Assembly (NCBI GenBank): GCA_947397865.1
Contig: OX377620.1
Span: 57,515,092 to 57,579,091, forward strand
From: Polietes domitor
Taxonomy: Eukaryota > Arthropoda > Insecta > Diptera > Muscidae
DNA length: 64,000 nucleotides
Direction: 5' to 3'
Under the pieces are notes generated by a model that worked only from the letters and a program-made list of their open reading frames with translations, ran no database searches and was not told where the DNA came from. This document shows, piece after piece, positions 46,040 through 59,830 of the stretch. Each line of letters opens with the position of its first letter. Position 1 is the first letter of the stretch. Position numbers and translations under genes: made by a program.

Positions 46040-49000
46040 AAATCAAATATCGGTTTTAAATGACTGTTCAAAAAGAAAATTTAGATAAAAACATCATAGT
46101 ACTTGCTTTAAGGAAGGTATTTTTTATTGTATAGACCTCGTCCCAGTTTAATGTACATATGTTAGAAATTATTATTATTATATTAGTACAAATGTTAATA
46201 TACTCACGTTTCCGGAAGTTTTCGGAAAATGGAGAACCATGATTTTTTTATCCGGCTTGCGTAGTTTTGACAATTATACGACCATCATTGTTCATATAAA
46301 ATTATCAGTTTGTTGGCAATATCTCACGTTCTTTTACCAAGAGTATCACTGGATTCACATTTTTCGTTCAGTTAAATTTCCAAATTGCTGTTCGGATGAG
46401 TCAACAGCATTTTTGGAGCAGAGTGGCGAATAATTATGAAAAGGTATGTTGAATTGATCATTTTTGTAGAATTAACCTATAGTTCAGCTGGTCTGGGTTT
46501 CTTTTTACAGAGGGTCGAAGTTTTCATCTTTTGTCGATGATGAGCATGTCTCAGAGAATTCTTATTATTAGAACTATATTGCGGAATTTTATCATCATTT
46601 TGTGGTAGATCTTAACCCTATAGCTCTTCTCTTTATAGATCAAGTTGACACTTTTTCGTGAAAATCAAAAAAGGATTAAAATGTTCTACGAAAAAATTTG
46701 CCGAAAAATTTCAGATGGGACCACCAAAGACATCATAATTGTAAATAAAGCTCTCCAACTAAACTTATACAACAAATTGGCTAAAAAGATTTTCATGCAT
46801 GACATTTTTTTGTGATTTGCTTACGACCTGTCCGACGCGTCGGTTGGGGCTGATTAAAAACATATGTATTAAGAACCAATATTTCTTGTATGTAGTCAGT
46901 CCCGGAAAAGAGCTGCAATTGTTTCAAAAAAGGATAAATGTTGGCTGTAAAATCAAAATTTGTGAAAAGTGCATTTAGAAAAGACCGTGTAATTTGAAGA
47001 AGAACATGTGAAACTATTTTTCCAAATAAAAGTTTATTTTTTCTCTATAATAAAATTTGTTTTCAATATTGTATTTACTACAACATGGAATACAAACAAG
47101 GTTTATTACATATTTAATCATGGAATTTATATTATTCACTTATATACTTTTTTTGAAACGTTGAAACACCAATTAACTCAATTTTTCCTAAAGTTTCAAA
47201 CTTATAACACCCGTTTCAAGTGTAATATGGACTGGCGTACGGTCGATTTAATGACATGTCTGACAACACTAGTTTACAAACATTTTGTCCAAGGACTACA
47301 TATATTTTTTGGCCTATTTTGCAAATACTTGAAAAGTATTATTAAGCATTTTTTCTATCTGGTAAGGAATTTCTATATTGGTCCATAGGCTTTTTTCATG
47401 TGGTGATTATTTTCTTCGTTAGAATGTTATTTATTAAAAAAAATATTTTTTTTATTTCTGTTTTTTTTGGTGCCATAAAAAAGATTTAAAAAACAAAGTT
47501 TTTCCCTACTTTTAGAGGCTGCTCCTAAACCATTCATTCTATGTGTAACATTTGCAGCCATATAAATTAATTGAACTCATAAGCGGGTGTGATCGTTCCT
47601 ACATATATTTCTGAAATGAGTGTATAAATATTAAAAAAATCGAACTTTTAACAAAAAATTAAATTGAAGAAATGTTTCACGTTTGACCACTTTCGCTGAT
47701 TTTTCATCTTAACCATCCTGCATCAATTTTCAATTTTTTTTTCCAACAGTATATTTTACTGTTTTTATATATTATATTTATATTTTCTTACAGCCAATTT
47801 CATAATAATTTTAAAATATGAAAATAAATTTTTTTAAAAAAAATTTACATAAGCATTCCATAAATTATAATGAATTTCGTCCTAAAAATAAAAGTATTTT
47901 TTCGGTCGTTATTTTCTGATTGCCCCTCGTATTAATAGCGTTTGGTGAAATGACCCTTTTCAAGCGATTTGTAACACACTGGCCTGAGTGTAAATGCATT
48001 CTTACCAAGAGAGTAGCTTATCTTAGATGCATTATTGGACCATTGTTATACTTATGTGTATGGATGTATGCATGTGTGGAAATCTTTACTCATCTTCGTT
48101 TTAGACCAGTTTTAAACATATACATGCAACATGCACTCGTTCGTATACCTACTGCATCTACCTAAACACTCGTACATGTCCGACTTTGTATTTAGTACAT
48201 AGTAAATTGATTTTCAAGGGATCTTCTGTCTGTATGCTTTTGTACTAAATGCATGCTTGCATGTATTTGTACGCTGATGTTACCATACTGAAATGTGTAC
48301 TCAGAGTTGCCACATTACAAGTATCTATATATTCGATCATTTAATTACTCCAGATATTTTAGCCTGTCAGGATCTATCATACGGTCCCCACAAATTCGAG
48401 TCGGCTATCAATTGTCAATAACAAAGGGCTATTTCCAATTGGAGACGGAAAAGACATTTTTGATCAATTTCAATTGAATTTTCATCGAAATAAGGATAAA
48501 TTATTTTTTAGTAATGAATATAAGCTTCCTATTAAATTTGAATTAGCTTTAATCATAGTATATTGCGATTTTTATGTATTTATATGACAAATTTGATTTG
48601 TTGCCTTGGAGAAATTCCACATAAAACAAACCGATTTTGATGGAATTTGGTGAATGTGTTTGGTATTGCAAGATTAGGTATGTTTTTCTTTAAGCCAAGT
48701 TAACAAGTTGCAATAACAAAAACGCTAATAAAAATTTAATTTTTTGTTCAAAATAAAAAAATATTTTATCACATTGTCGCCAGCTACAATATAAATATTT
48801 CTATCAAAACAACAATTTTCAAATAAAATATTTTGCTGACTTTTTTGGACTTAGCCTCGATAACCATAATTTTGACTAACACTGGATAAAGTCCTTAATT
48901 TTTAACATAATTTTTTTCAAAATTTTGTTTTCACGCACATTGATAATGCTGTGGGCGGAAATTTTAAAAAATATTTTTTTATTTTGAGTGAAATAATAAT

Positions 49001-50140
49001 TTTTTATTTAATTTTTTGTTATCGCAGCTTATTTATCCAGTCTTAAAGAAAACCAGACCTATTATGTTAGATGATTTTTTTTTTTTGAAAAATATTGAAA
49101 ACTATGGCAACTTATTCAGTCATAACTTTTGTTCTGTAAAATATATTGACACGAATTTTTAAGCGCAAGAAAATCAATTAGAATTAAAAAAATGTTTTTT
49201 TGATAATTTTTTTAAGCAAAAAAATGAAATTTATTTATTGATTTTTTATTTGTTCTCAGCAAATAGCTACACTTGTGTTCTAAACACTCTGTAAATTTCA
49301 GAGTGGACTTGTATTGTTTACACATTATTTAGAATGAAGTTATTTGCTTAGACAAAATGAAAAAATAAATAAAAAGGGGATTTTGCTTTTTTTTAATTCA
49401 ATATTTTTTGTTTAAAAAATTACCAAAAAAATAATATCTATTTGTGGATAATTGCCGGCTCTCAGAAGACTATGAACATTTCATTCACCTGAAATGCAAA
49501 AGGGCGGAACATCACAAAAATCCAAAATTGAGTATTCGTTAGAAAATGTCCTAAAAACAAATTCGTTTTAGAAACAAATATTTTTACTGTGTAGTTCCAG
49601 TTGTTTCCGCTCAACAATGGAACGCGACACTTTTTTATAATGTAATTACATTTTTTTGTTAAAAAAGTATCTTTAAAAAGGGTTTTTGAATTATTAAGTT
49701 TTTTATCCTCCTGTAAAATGTGGATATACTTTTATATAGCCCAGTACGTATTAATTTAATATAGCTCAATTAATAACATTTTAGATAAATATGAAACTTA
49801 CCCCCATTTTCACAATGTCTGCTTAACTTAATGTTAGTGTTAACCGGCAGTTATAGTTGTCAGTTTAAGTAGAGTTCTAACTTAAAATTTAATGAAATTT
49901 AAAATTTTAAGGAAATTTGTACATTCAAATATCTGTAAGCTTTCTTTAATAAAAAATAGTTTTTATATGAGTGATTAAATGATTTTGTTTCAAAATTAAG
50001 GAAGAATTGTCTTCGTCCCATTTACTCTTGGGCCTCATTTACTCCACTTCCATGTGTTCCAACATCTTCAAAAAAATCATAATATCAAAAAATCCTCGTA
50101 AAAAAGCAAAAATCGCAAAAAATATATAAAACAAAATCAT
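46040..50140. other. Very AT-rich interval, no gene supported
   Basis: A 126-codon frame (47008-47388 plus, Phe/Ile/Tyr-rich) is probably chance in T-rich DNA. Around 46510-46690 there are words related to the 20.1-20.25 kb repeat (ATCTTAACCCTATAGCTC; GGATTAAAATGTTCTACG). Confidence 0.45.
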
Positions 50141-50141
50141 T

Positions 50142-50757
50142 ATTTTTATACCCTTCACTGGGAATATGTCTTTGTGGATTTGTTTGTAACACCCAAAAGG
50201 AACGAGGTAGGCCTATCGTTTATTATACGGATCGGCTTAGAATCACTTTCTGAGTCGATTTATCAATGTCCGTCTATCTGTCTATCCATCGATTCTTGTA
50301 ATCAAAGTACAGGTTGTAATTATTCAATTCTTAATCAAAATTGGCACATGTAAGTTTTGTGGGCCAAGGACGAACGCTGTTTAACTTGAAGTAAATCGGT
50401 TCAGCTTTAGATATAGGCCCCATACAAATGTCGCTCCCGATTTGACTTTTTCCGTTCAATAAACTATATATTTTAAATTTGGCAAAACAAAATCTAGAAA
50501 CATCTATGGTAAAAGTGGACCACATCGTCTCAGGTTTTGATATAACCCTGATACAAATGTCCTTCCCGCATTAAATTTTTTCTCTCAGACACATACCTTT
50601 AGAGATTTTGATCCAATTTGAGAGAACACTTTATATTTCAGCTGGAAACATATTTTGTGAAAGAAGGTCATATCGGTTATCGATATAGTAGCCGAACAAA
50701 AATCTTTCCCGATTTCACTTTCTCCCCCCGGCCGACTTTAGCCTTTCCTTACTTGTT
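50142..50757 (-). repeat. Family B element, short
   Basis: It opens ATTTTTATACCCTTCACTGG, carries GTCCGTCTATCTGTCTATCC near 50270 and units with CCCCATACAAATGTCGCTCC. It closes CCCCCGGCCGACTTTAGCC and TTACTTGTTT. Only two or three units remain, so it is about half the length of the 15.2 kb copy. Confidence 0.78.
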
Positions 50758-52880
50758 TGATTTCAATGAATAGTACTATTTTCGCTTAACCATTTAATAT
50801 AAACGTATCTATATTTTAGGTAAAGAAACACACCAATTGATGTAAATATAATTCTTGAAACCTTTTATAAGTTGAAACGACTGTAATTTTTTCTCATAAA
50901 AGATATTGTTCGGATGTGTTTTAGAATTCATTTAAAAACGATAAAAAAAGGTTATATTTACCTCAAGGTGTAGTCGAAGTATTGAAAGTACCTAAAACAA
51001 AAATGAAAATATTAACCAAAAAGAATTTTTATTCTCCGGCAAAAAAAAAGTACTTTGTGAACTGGTGTAATACTAAAACCTACCTACTTTGAACCCCCCA
51101 ACATCTGGGTTTCGAGACCAATAGTCAAACTGCAATGAAACTTTAGCTATGTTAATGTGAAATATTCTTAAAATTGGTAAAACCGGTAGGAAACGGCCGA
51201 AAGGTTTCGAAACCCCCCACTGCGTGCAGTCAACTTATCGAACTCACGTAATTAGCAGGTAGACAAATATCACTTTGATCCCATAAATCAATTATAAAAA
51301 ACCGGTTAAAACGGTGCACGTTAGTGTAGCCCCTCACAATGTGCGACATAAATTAAAACTTGTATTGAGGGGTACGTTAGAAGTATCGCTGAAAAGAGGA
51401 TGGTTTTGGGACATTGTCAATTAACACACACTTTTTCCTTCCTGAATGGATTTGGTTGTTTTTCAATACCAAACAATAATTCACACTTCTTCCAAAGCTG
51501 TCGTGATATTAGCACGTATCCATATGGATAGATAGACATGAATATATCGACTTAGGATGGCGCACAGTGGTTTATACGGAGAAAGGTATGAGAATAACAC
51601 TACACAGATAAAAATATTGCTTCTTATCAAAGACTTGCTTTTAAAATGAAAAAGTCCTGTTGTTGATAAAAGATAAATGGAGTAAGTCCAAGCTGTGTTA
51701 AGGACTCACTTAATAATTTAACCGTAATAAATTGTTTTCTCGTCTGACGCAGTTGGTAACTGGTTTTTGTAAACAAATCGATTTTTTTTTAATTTTTGAC
51801 AATGCCGTCAAGTTATTGAACTTAAACCATAAGCGAGAAATTATGCGCAAAAAACATTTATTACTGCGAGATATTCATCATTGTCTTCCCATTATAAATA
51901 TATTGTTTCAATTTAAATTTTCCCGAATCAACAACAATACTCCATACATCCAATAAAGTTAATAAACCCAATACGAACAACGTTCACTTATTCCAACAAA
52001 ATTTAATAAAAAAAACTAGTGATATAAATTTATCTGGCATATTTGTTTTACGCTGTCATCTTTTAAATTTTTGTGTTATTTATGGTCGTTATTAATTCTG
52101 ATTCGGCAATAACTCTGTCATAGATATTTTTGCTGTGGAAATTATGGTCGATAATTGAATCATAACGATCGTTTGGGCTATTTTCATGGTTTTCAATTTT
52201 TTTATTATATTTTTGGAATCAAATTTGCTATTGCTTTTGTATTGATTCAACCTTAGGCTTTTCATGGGACAGAAGCTTACACATTCATCAGTGATACTTT
52301 TCAGCAATTAGGAAGAATTCAAAAACAAACTACAAACAGAAAAAACAACAAATACACAAAACTTTTTCGTTCAGCTGATATTATAATTTACTAATAATGT
52401 TTTAATTAAATATTAATTAAATTCATCTGATACCAAAAATTTAGCATTAAAAGTAGTGATAGACTGTTTGAAGTTTATGAAACAGTCGACAATTTCGACA
52501 TGATAATGGAGTTCGGCACACACCGTTGCTTTAAACTGACCAGGCTAAATTGGAAATTGATTTTTTTCGCAGTGTTAAATGTCAGTGTAATTATGCCGGT
52601 AGCAATTTGGCCATCAAACTTGAACACACCACACTTTCATTGATTTGTTCTTTAAATTGTCATGTATTCATCATTATTTGCGTGAACGATTTACTTTGGG
52701 AAAATATATATATAGTGAGCACAATCAATATCTGTACATTCTGTTAAATGCTAATTAAGACAATTTTATACGCAATTTTCATAATAAATGACACTTCGTA
52801 AAATGACAATCAATTACACCATGCGACAGTCCAAAAACTCTGGGTAATGATATACCAGAACAAGAATCTGTATTTGAAAT
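50758..52880. other. No gene recognised
   Basis: AT-rich and apparently unique, with short frames only. Confidence 0.5.
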
Positions 52881-53480
52881 TTGCCCCAAAATCTTGAGTT
52901 GCGGATAAAAAATCGTTTTTTTTGTACCTTTTACACTTATAAGCCTGTAAAGTAGTTAGTTAACAACCTATTTTTACTTTCCCATCCGATTTTAAAAGAA
53001 GAAAATTGTAGCTTTCAATAGATATATGGCTTATTTAAGAAAACTTAAGAAATATATGTGCTTTTCTCCATTAAACACATTTTTTAACAATTTTTAGTCA
53101 TGTTTTTATATGTTTTAGTTCAAGTTTCTACTCATTATTTTCTTTGAAACCCGTGTAATTTGTAAATTTATTTAAAGGAGTAAAACGCCTCTTTGTCTTT
53201 AAAAATCCGTTAGTAATTGACTGGATTATTGAAGCTTTTCTTAATACTAAACTTGGTCATTCTAGTTCACATCTTCCATTATTTTACGAACTGAAGTCCA
53301 ATAAAAATACATAAAGTTCAGCAGAAAAAATAAAAATGGTAAAGAAAAGTATGGCGACCATTAAAAAAATCTCCAATTTTGGAACACACTTTCCCCACTT
53401 TGGAAATTCGGATATTTTTTGAAAAAAAAAAATGGAAACTTTTCATCGTTTTTATCTTTTCTTGAGAATTTTATGTATTT
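52881..53480 (-). repeat. Second copy of the 27-640 repeat
   Basis: 52881-53165 is the reverse complement of about 446-640 (ATCTTGAGTT, CTTTTACACTTATAAG, AACAATTTTTAG). It continues into one foldback arm (GAGTAAAACGCC, CGTTAGTAATTGACTGG) and its inner sequence (AGTTCACATCT, CCAATAAAAATA). Sequence like 655-740 resumes at about 54165 beyond mariner copy 3. Confidence 0.65.
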
Positions 53481-53596
53481 TTATTATGTGTTATTAATTA
53501 GATAAGCTACATATCTATCGAACGCCCCAGGTTTCTTCTCTTTAAATCCGATGAGAAAGTGAAAATCGTTTGATAATCAACAAAGTTACAGACCTA

Positions 53597-54115
53597 AAGG
53601 GTGTTTTTTATTGGGGTATAGAACTTTAAGTTGGCATCACTTTTTTAACTGGCGGCCATTTTGTCAGCTGTCAAGTGATTAATATTTAGTTTGGTTTGCC
53701 ATTTCATCATGAACAGGTTGACAAAAGAACAACGATTGCAAATCGTGCAAATTTATTTCGAAATAATGGTTCAGTTCGCGAAGTTCACCGGCGCTACATG
53801 CCACACAGCGCACGTCACAATCGAATTATTGAAGGAAACATTCGATGAGCGCATAATTTCGCGGCATGGGCCTGTCAATTGGCCACCAAGATCGTGTGAT
53901 TTGACACCATTGGATTATTTTCTTTGGGGATATGTGAAGTCGCTCGTCTACGCCAACAAACCAGAAACGTTAGGGGACTTGGAAGCCAACATTCGTGGCG
54001 TTATTGAAAATTGGACCTGTAGAATTGGCTATATTAGAGCCAGCCGCGGCGGCCACATATTTAAACATTAATGGCATAAAATTATCCTTCCAATAAAGCC
54101 AAATTGATGGACATT
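53597..54115 (+). pseudogene. Mariner-type element remnant, copy 3, internally deleted
   Basis: The left end AAGGGTGTTTTTTATT follows TA (53595-53596). The 126-codon frame from 53691 has an upstream Met and the family start MNRLTKEQRLQIVQIYF, then jumps at about residue 30 of the track frame into GATCHTA, losing both helix-turn-helix units and the first two catalytic aspartates. The third (LTPLDYFLWGYVK) remains, with the same DD41D-compatible spacing. Sequence differs from copies 1 and 2 (GPVNWPPRSCD, ANKPETLGDLE), so it is another subfamily. No right inverted end was found, so the 3' boundary is approximate. It sits inside a repeat shared with 1-800. Confidence 0.8.
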
Positions 54116-54514
54116 AAAACGATTTTCTTGTGTTTTATTTCAATTCGAAGTTCAAATACAGATTCTATTCGACAATACCTACAAGAAAATAATATCACTT
54201 CCCAAAGTTTTCTACTTCATTCTTTTTTGTAGCACAGTGTTGTTGTACTTTCGATTGGCTATATAATTAGCGCCAAACGTGTTAATATACGTTTTTCTTG
54301 CAAAATATCTGTCACGAATTATTTTCCAAAAGAGCAAAAACAAAGATTGACTATCAAAATATCAATGGTCGTGTCACGTGCTCTTATTTGTTTGAGAAAA
54401 TAAAAATGTAAATATTACATACATAATTCCCGAATTTCAACATATAAAACAATTTCATTTACGATACTTCATCAGACTTATTCGAGAAACATATTTTGCC
54501 CTCTGTCCCCCATA

Positions 54515-55605
54515 TGAAGACTAGGGCGGAGTAGAAACAAAATTTTTTCGATTTTGAAAACGGCACAGCCTGGAATTACACAAGTTTGTTAGGAAAATAT
54601 TAAATTTCTGTCATCACGTCTTGTGGAGCTCATCGGAGCCAAAGTTGGGAAATATGGGGAAAAATCCCATAAAGGTCCAAAACTCTCGAGTCGCCCCCAG
54701 AAGGGTTGAATATAAGGCCGACCTCATTAATTTCTCATTCCCAACATTCTTTTCGAAAACACTTACCCATTATCCCCACTCCTTAAAGGTGCTCCCATAC
54801 AGAAACTATAATTTTTTATAAAAGTTACTCCCACCGCTCTAACTGCCCCAAGGAAGATCCTAGTGCAGTCAAATGTATGACTGACCCCAAATATTTTTCC
54901 AACCCCCATATTTTGAAGAACTTACCTACCCTCTATCTTCAACCCTTAAGGTGATCCCCATACGAATTTTTATCTTTTATATTTTTTAAGAATGAAAGGC
55001 CCAAAACTGTCCCGTAGTCGCCCTGTCCTGCCCGCTATCTTCAAACATTAAGGTGGCCACATACATTTTATGAAATGTAAGCTTAAAACTACTCCAGAAT
55101 CACCCCTAGAAGCATATATTATGACTGGCCCCCTTAATTTTCCCCTCCTCATACATACCTACCTGCCCTATATCTACTCCTAAAGGCCCTCTCATGCAAA
55201 AACTAATCTTTATAAAAAATTAATTGTCCCTAGGAGTTCTATTAATTTAACTCCTCTCTCGCCAGCGTCTTTGACGTCTTGCTGGTAGTCTTCATGCTCT
55301 TACCAGGTTTCTGGATTTACAACAATGAAATTTGTTGACAATCCAAAGCGTGCGAAAAAAAATTGTTATCTCAGGTGTGATGTGCAAGTGTAAAAGCTTC
55401 ACCACTGAGATACCAGAGAATCTCTTCACCAGTCTTATAAATAAGCAGAACCAAAAAGTTCAGATCATTATTAGGACATTCAGTTGATCTGGTGGTGCTA
55501 AACCAAAAAGAAAAATAATTTTGTATGGGAGCACAAACTTTTTCTGGCTATGCCCTTTTCAAATTCTAGTTAAGTATTGTTTTCACTCCGCCTTAATGAG
55601 GACAC
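54515..55605. mobile_element. Family D element with inverted ends
   Basis: The left end (CATATGAAGACTAGGGCGGA, GTAGAAACAA) is inverted at the right (TTGTTTTCACTCCGCCTTAA, TGAGGACACC). The body has units with ATAAGGCCGACCTCATTAAT, CCCCACTCCTTAAAGGTGC and CCCATAC. Related blocks lie at 20390-20720, 21881-22030 and, inverted, 45390-45680. An end-like stretch, GGTGTCCTCATATGGGGACA, also occurs at 11027. Confidence 0.6.
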
Positions 55606-55744
55606 CAGTTGAAAACCAAATTTTTTAACAACAGTTTTCTTTGGAAAGCGGATATGGTGGTTTTCCAAAAAGAGGTGTTAGCTGTCACTTTTGAAGCTTC
55701 TATTCTTTGACAATTGACAAGTAGAAACTACGCCATTGCTAAAA

Positions 55745-56140
55745 ATGGAACGATACACGCTTCAACAATGCATTGAAATTATTAAAATTCATAAATGAAA
55801 ATGATCCGGAATTCCATCGGAAAATCATCTTGACACCTCGGTGGCTACGTCAACAAGCAAAATTGTCGCATCTGGGGCTCGGAAAACCCAAGAGTTATTT
55901 TGAGAAGTCTCTCCATCCTCATCGTGTGACTGTTTGGTGCGGTTTATGGTCCGGCGAGGTCATTGGACCTTACTTCTTCGAAAATGAGGTTGGATCAACA
56001 GTTACGGTAAATGGATGATTAATGCTTTTTTATGGTCTTCTTCCTTTGGGGCCACGTGAAAGATAAGGTCTACGCCAACAGCCCAGTGTCGATTCAAGAC
56101 CTCAAAGATAGAATTCGTGAGGCCATCGAGGACAAAGGAC
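55745..56140 (+). pseudogene. Mariner-type transposase relic, copy 4
   Basis: Broken frames start MERYTLQQCIEIIKIHK then stop. They continue in pieces through a stretch like DPEFHRKIIL, PHRVTVWCGLWSGEVIGPYFFENEVG and VTVNG, then FLWGHVKDKVYANSPVSIQDLKDRIREAIED. The order matches a DDE transposase with several deletions and frameshifts; the catalytic aspartates are not preserved. At its 3' end (about 56150) it is joined directly to a truncated family B element. Confidence 0.8.
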
Positions 56141-56150
56141 AGCCACTTCG

Positions 56151-56553
56151 CGATCCATCTGTCCATCTATTATCAAAGTACAGGTCGCAATTGTTGTTAG
56201 AACTAAATGAAACTTTCCACAACAAAGTTTTACGGGATAAGGACGAACGCTATTTAATTTGAAGAAAATCGGTTCAGATTTGGATATAGCTCCCAGACAA
56301 ATTTTACTCTTTCCGCTCTATAAACCACATATTTCAATAGATTTTCTTCCAAAACGACATATATTTTAACCAGAAAGAAGTCTGGTAAAACTAGGCCAGA
56401 TCGGTTCAGATTTTTTTATAGTTCCCATACAAATATATCCTCTGATTAGACTATTTTCGCTCTAGAAACCACATATTTTAACAGATGTTCTTCAAATTCG
56501 ACAAAACAACTTCTATTCCAACTAGAAGCAGCTCTGGTGAAAATGGGCCAGAC

Positions 56554-56633
<80 letters not shown>

Positions 56634-57075
56634 CTCCAATGCAAATTTCACCACTGAATTTATAATTCCGCTCTAGAAATGACATATTTGAACAGATATT
56701 TGATTCAAATTCGGCACATCAGTTAATATTTCAAATAAAAATATCTATGGCAAAAGTGGGTCACATCGGTTCAGATTTATATAAAGCTCCCATATAAATG
56801 ATTTAATTATGTAATATAAACCACATATTTAACAGAGTTCCATAAAATTTTGGAAAACCTTTTATATTTCAATTAGAGAACCTATACTAAAAGTGGGTCA
56901 GACCGGATCAGATTTATATAGAAATTTGTAGTATATTCTGCTCTTGTAGCTGTATTGTATATCACCCGGTTCAAATGTAACGACCTTTTAATACCCTACA
57001 TCACAGGGTATAATGACTAGGTGTATGGTATCAAATAGTCGGCCAAGTCCGACTTTAACTTTCCTTACTTGTTTT
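56151..57075 (-). repeat. Family B element, truncated, joined to mariner relic and carrying a TA tract
   Basis: The outer TATACCC end is missing: sequence starts ATCCATCTGTCCATCTATTA directly after the mariner relic. Units follow (GGTTCAGATTTATATAAAGC, CGCTCTAGAAACCACATATT) and the inner end is CGGCCAAGTCCGACTTTAAC, TTACTTGTTTTT. A pure TA dinucleotide run interrupts a unit at 56556-56632. Confidence 0.75.
56556..56632. repeat. (TA)n microsatellite, about 77 bases
   Basis: An uninterrupted AT/TA dinucleotide run inside a family B unit. It is the longest simple repeat in the window; both strands translate as alternating Ile-Tyr, which is an artefact. Confidence 0.98.
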
Positions 57076-57239
57076 TATATGACTTGTAGACTCTACGACA
57101 ACATCATTAAGGATCACGTTTGCCCATCTTCATGTAATACATTCCACACTGTGGCTCATAGGATCTAAAGCCAAATACTGGGCTACGGTACCATTCAATC
57201 ATGTTTTAATATTTCATCTTTAGGTGTTATATATTTTTA

Positions 57240-57400
57240 TAAAAGGGTGAAACGGGGCGCAAGGGAAATCAGATTACAACTGTTAACAATCAAACGGCTG
57301 TAGCTATCATTGTGATGTTAGGTGAGTACACTCCACTGTGGAATATCGACTTTCGAAATTCGTATTTTGAAAAGTTGAGATTGCAAATGAACGAAATCGG
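57240..57400 (-). repeat. Family A fragment
   Basis: A-type unit words: AAAAGGGTGAAACGGGGC, CAATCAAACGGCTGTAGC, TCATTGTGATGTTAGGTGAG. No end. Confidence 0.45.
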
Positions 57401-59469
57401 TCTAGAGGAAAATTAATTTACATACCAAGGAATATATGGACTATTTCGCTATGTAAACGTTTTTGCATGACTCGCAAATGAGATTTATAACTTGGCAGAG
57501 TATTTTCATATAAATAAGCCTGTGTGCGCAATGCAATGATCATTTTAAAATGTAAATTGGCGGCTTACTTTTTCTAATTGCTCCACTCCACTGATGTGGG
57601 TTCAATGACAGCCCGAGCATTCCCACGTTATTTTCGAGCGATTTGCATTTGGTTGTCAATCAAGTAAAGCAATCACATACATTTGGCCACCTATGTGGGA
57701 ATTTTGAACATGCAGTCAGCCATTACCTATTTATGGCAGTTGTTCGTCATCATTTGCGAACATTTATTGTACTTTTTTCGGAATATAAATCATAAACATG
57801 AAATACTAATAAATGCTGATTAAGACACATTTATAAGCAATTTCGCATTAAATGACACTTCGTGAAATGACAATCAGTTATTCTTCATTTGATTGAATAT
57901 ATAATTAACGTCAATTGGCAACGAAAAAACCACACTGAGCGTGTTAAAATCTTTTCTTGGAAGAAGATTGGTCGGACGTCATGCAGACACTAACTTGTAT
58001 TGCAAAGTGTGATCTAAAAATAGATTATAGTAAAAATTAAATTACGAGAAAATTAGCCCAAAACAGATCGCTCTTCGGCAGTTAAAAAGATTTCAGGAAA
58101 AAGTGCTCAAAAATATTTTCTCAGGATAGAAAAACTGATCACACAGATCACGTATGACACAGGTACTCGTAGACGTCATAACTATGCCACAGGTAGATGA
58201 TACGGCAAATCGAGTCAATGTTTACGCTTCACGTGATAAAGCGTTTTGAGCGACGTTGTTTACGTTTTTCAATAGAAATCCCCAAAAACGTGCGATTTAT
58301 TATTAAACCGTTTGCTAAGCGAGCACTATTTGTTGAAACCATATACCTTTCTTATGGAGTGTGTGTTTTTTGGTATTTGAGAAATATCTTCACACACAAA
58401 ATTTGTGTGATAACGAATGAAAACAGGCAATAAAACAATAACGAATTCCAACGTCATAAACGTAACGTTATTGAATCATGAATGTGGGGTGTAACACTTT
58501 TCGGTATTTGACGCTTTCATTTCTTTTGAGCGTTTTTTGTTTTAGTTTATGAAATTGGTCTGAAATGAGGTTTCGTTTTGGTTTCGGTTTGGTGATCGTG
58601 ACATTTCTCATGTTTAACTGTGAAATCATAAAAAATGCGTTGGTTGTTTTTGTTCTTTTTTTTTTTGACTGATAAATTCTTTATGTTTTTGTTTAATATT
58701 TTTATGATATTCATTCAAAGCAAGTTCTGCTGTGAGTTCTTATCTGGGTGGTGGGTTTCTGGTTCTTGGGAACAGGTTTCATTTCAGTATTTTTGGTATT
58801 GGTTAAGAGATTTGTTTTGCCGTGCCGTAGAGAGAACCATTCTATCAATTATGTAAATTTCTTTATCTCAATATGATACATTTATCTTATGCGGACCTTA
58901 CCTTTCTTTCGGTTTGAGAATGCTTTGTTATTATTGTTTAACAAAAATGTGACTTGTAATTGGAATGCGTGTTTATCTTTTTTGTAGAAGAGTCCACTTA
59001 AGAGCACAGTGGGCAGAAACGTCAAAGAAGTAACACCGTTGGACAATTTTCCATTTTTCCATTGGAGATGAACGACACCATATACACATGAAACTAGAGA
59101 TCGCATGTAAAAAGCTGTGTACTCAGTTTTCCATTGGGCTATCTTTTATACTTTTTACAAGATTTCAATTTCGAAATATAATGTTCTTTGGAAATTAAAT
59201 GTCCTGTAAAAAGGAGGAAGGATCACCAAATGAAAAACTGAGTACATAGTTCTGCTATATACGACGTCTAGTTTCTTGTGTATATGGTCTATTTTTTTCT
59301 AATTTAATATATTGCAATATAAGAGCTTGAATTAAAATAAATTTTCAAAAAGAATAATTGTATGTTGTAATTTTTGGACTTAGCTTAGTCAATAGCCATA
59401 AATGTCACATATACTATGTCGAAAAATATTAATATAAAATTATTTTTTTTGGAAATTTTTGATACACTC
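57401..59469. other. No gene recognised
   Basis: AT-rich, mostly unique; a palindrome CACACAAAATTTGTGTG at about 58391. Frames of 73-78 codons are not convincing. Confidence 0.5.
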
Positions 59470-59830
59470 GGGTAATTTTCCCAATTTCGTCCCAGTGCGG
59501 ATTTTGACCTTCTTCGGTTTTGATGAAATTTGACACGTATATTCTACTAGTAGTTGCGGATAATATAGAGTTTATCGTAGCTCAAAGTAGTATGTGGTTT
59601 GATATTTACAATGGTCCAAAATTGGTGGTACAATATGAACCCCTTTTTCCATTTTACCCCTTTATTTTATGTGTCTACGCTCAGAGCCATTTGGTTAGTA
59701 ACTTTTTTATCCCTCTATTACCATTTAACCCCTTAAAAGTACGAATTTTTTATATATTATGTATCTTATCAATTAGAGACACTTTTCAAAAACGTGTTGT
59801 TAAAAAAGTGGTGCCTTTCTCAGATATATT
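59470..59830 (+). repeat. Family A fragment
   Basis: Unit-like words ATTTTGACCTTCTTCGG, GAAATTTGACACGTATATTC, TTTATCCCTCTATTACC and CCCCTTAAAAGTACGAATTT. The 107-codon frame here is repeat-derived. Confidence 0.45.

Noticed and set aside
47008..47388. 126-codon plus frame as a gene
   Set aside because: Phe/Ile/Lys/Tyr-rich translation as expected from T-rich DNA; no recognisable domain.
56446..56685. Frames with long Ile-Tyr repeats on both strands
   Set aside because: Product of the TA dinucleotide tract, which reads open in all frames.
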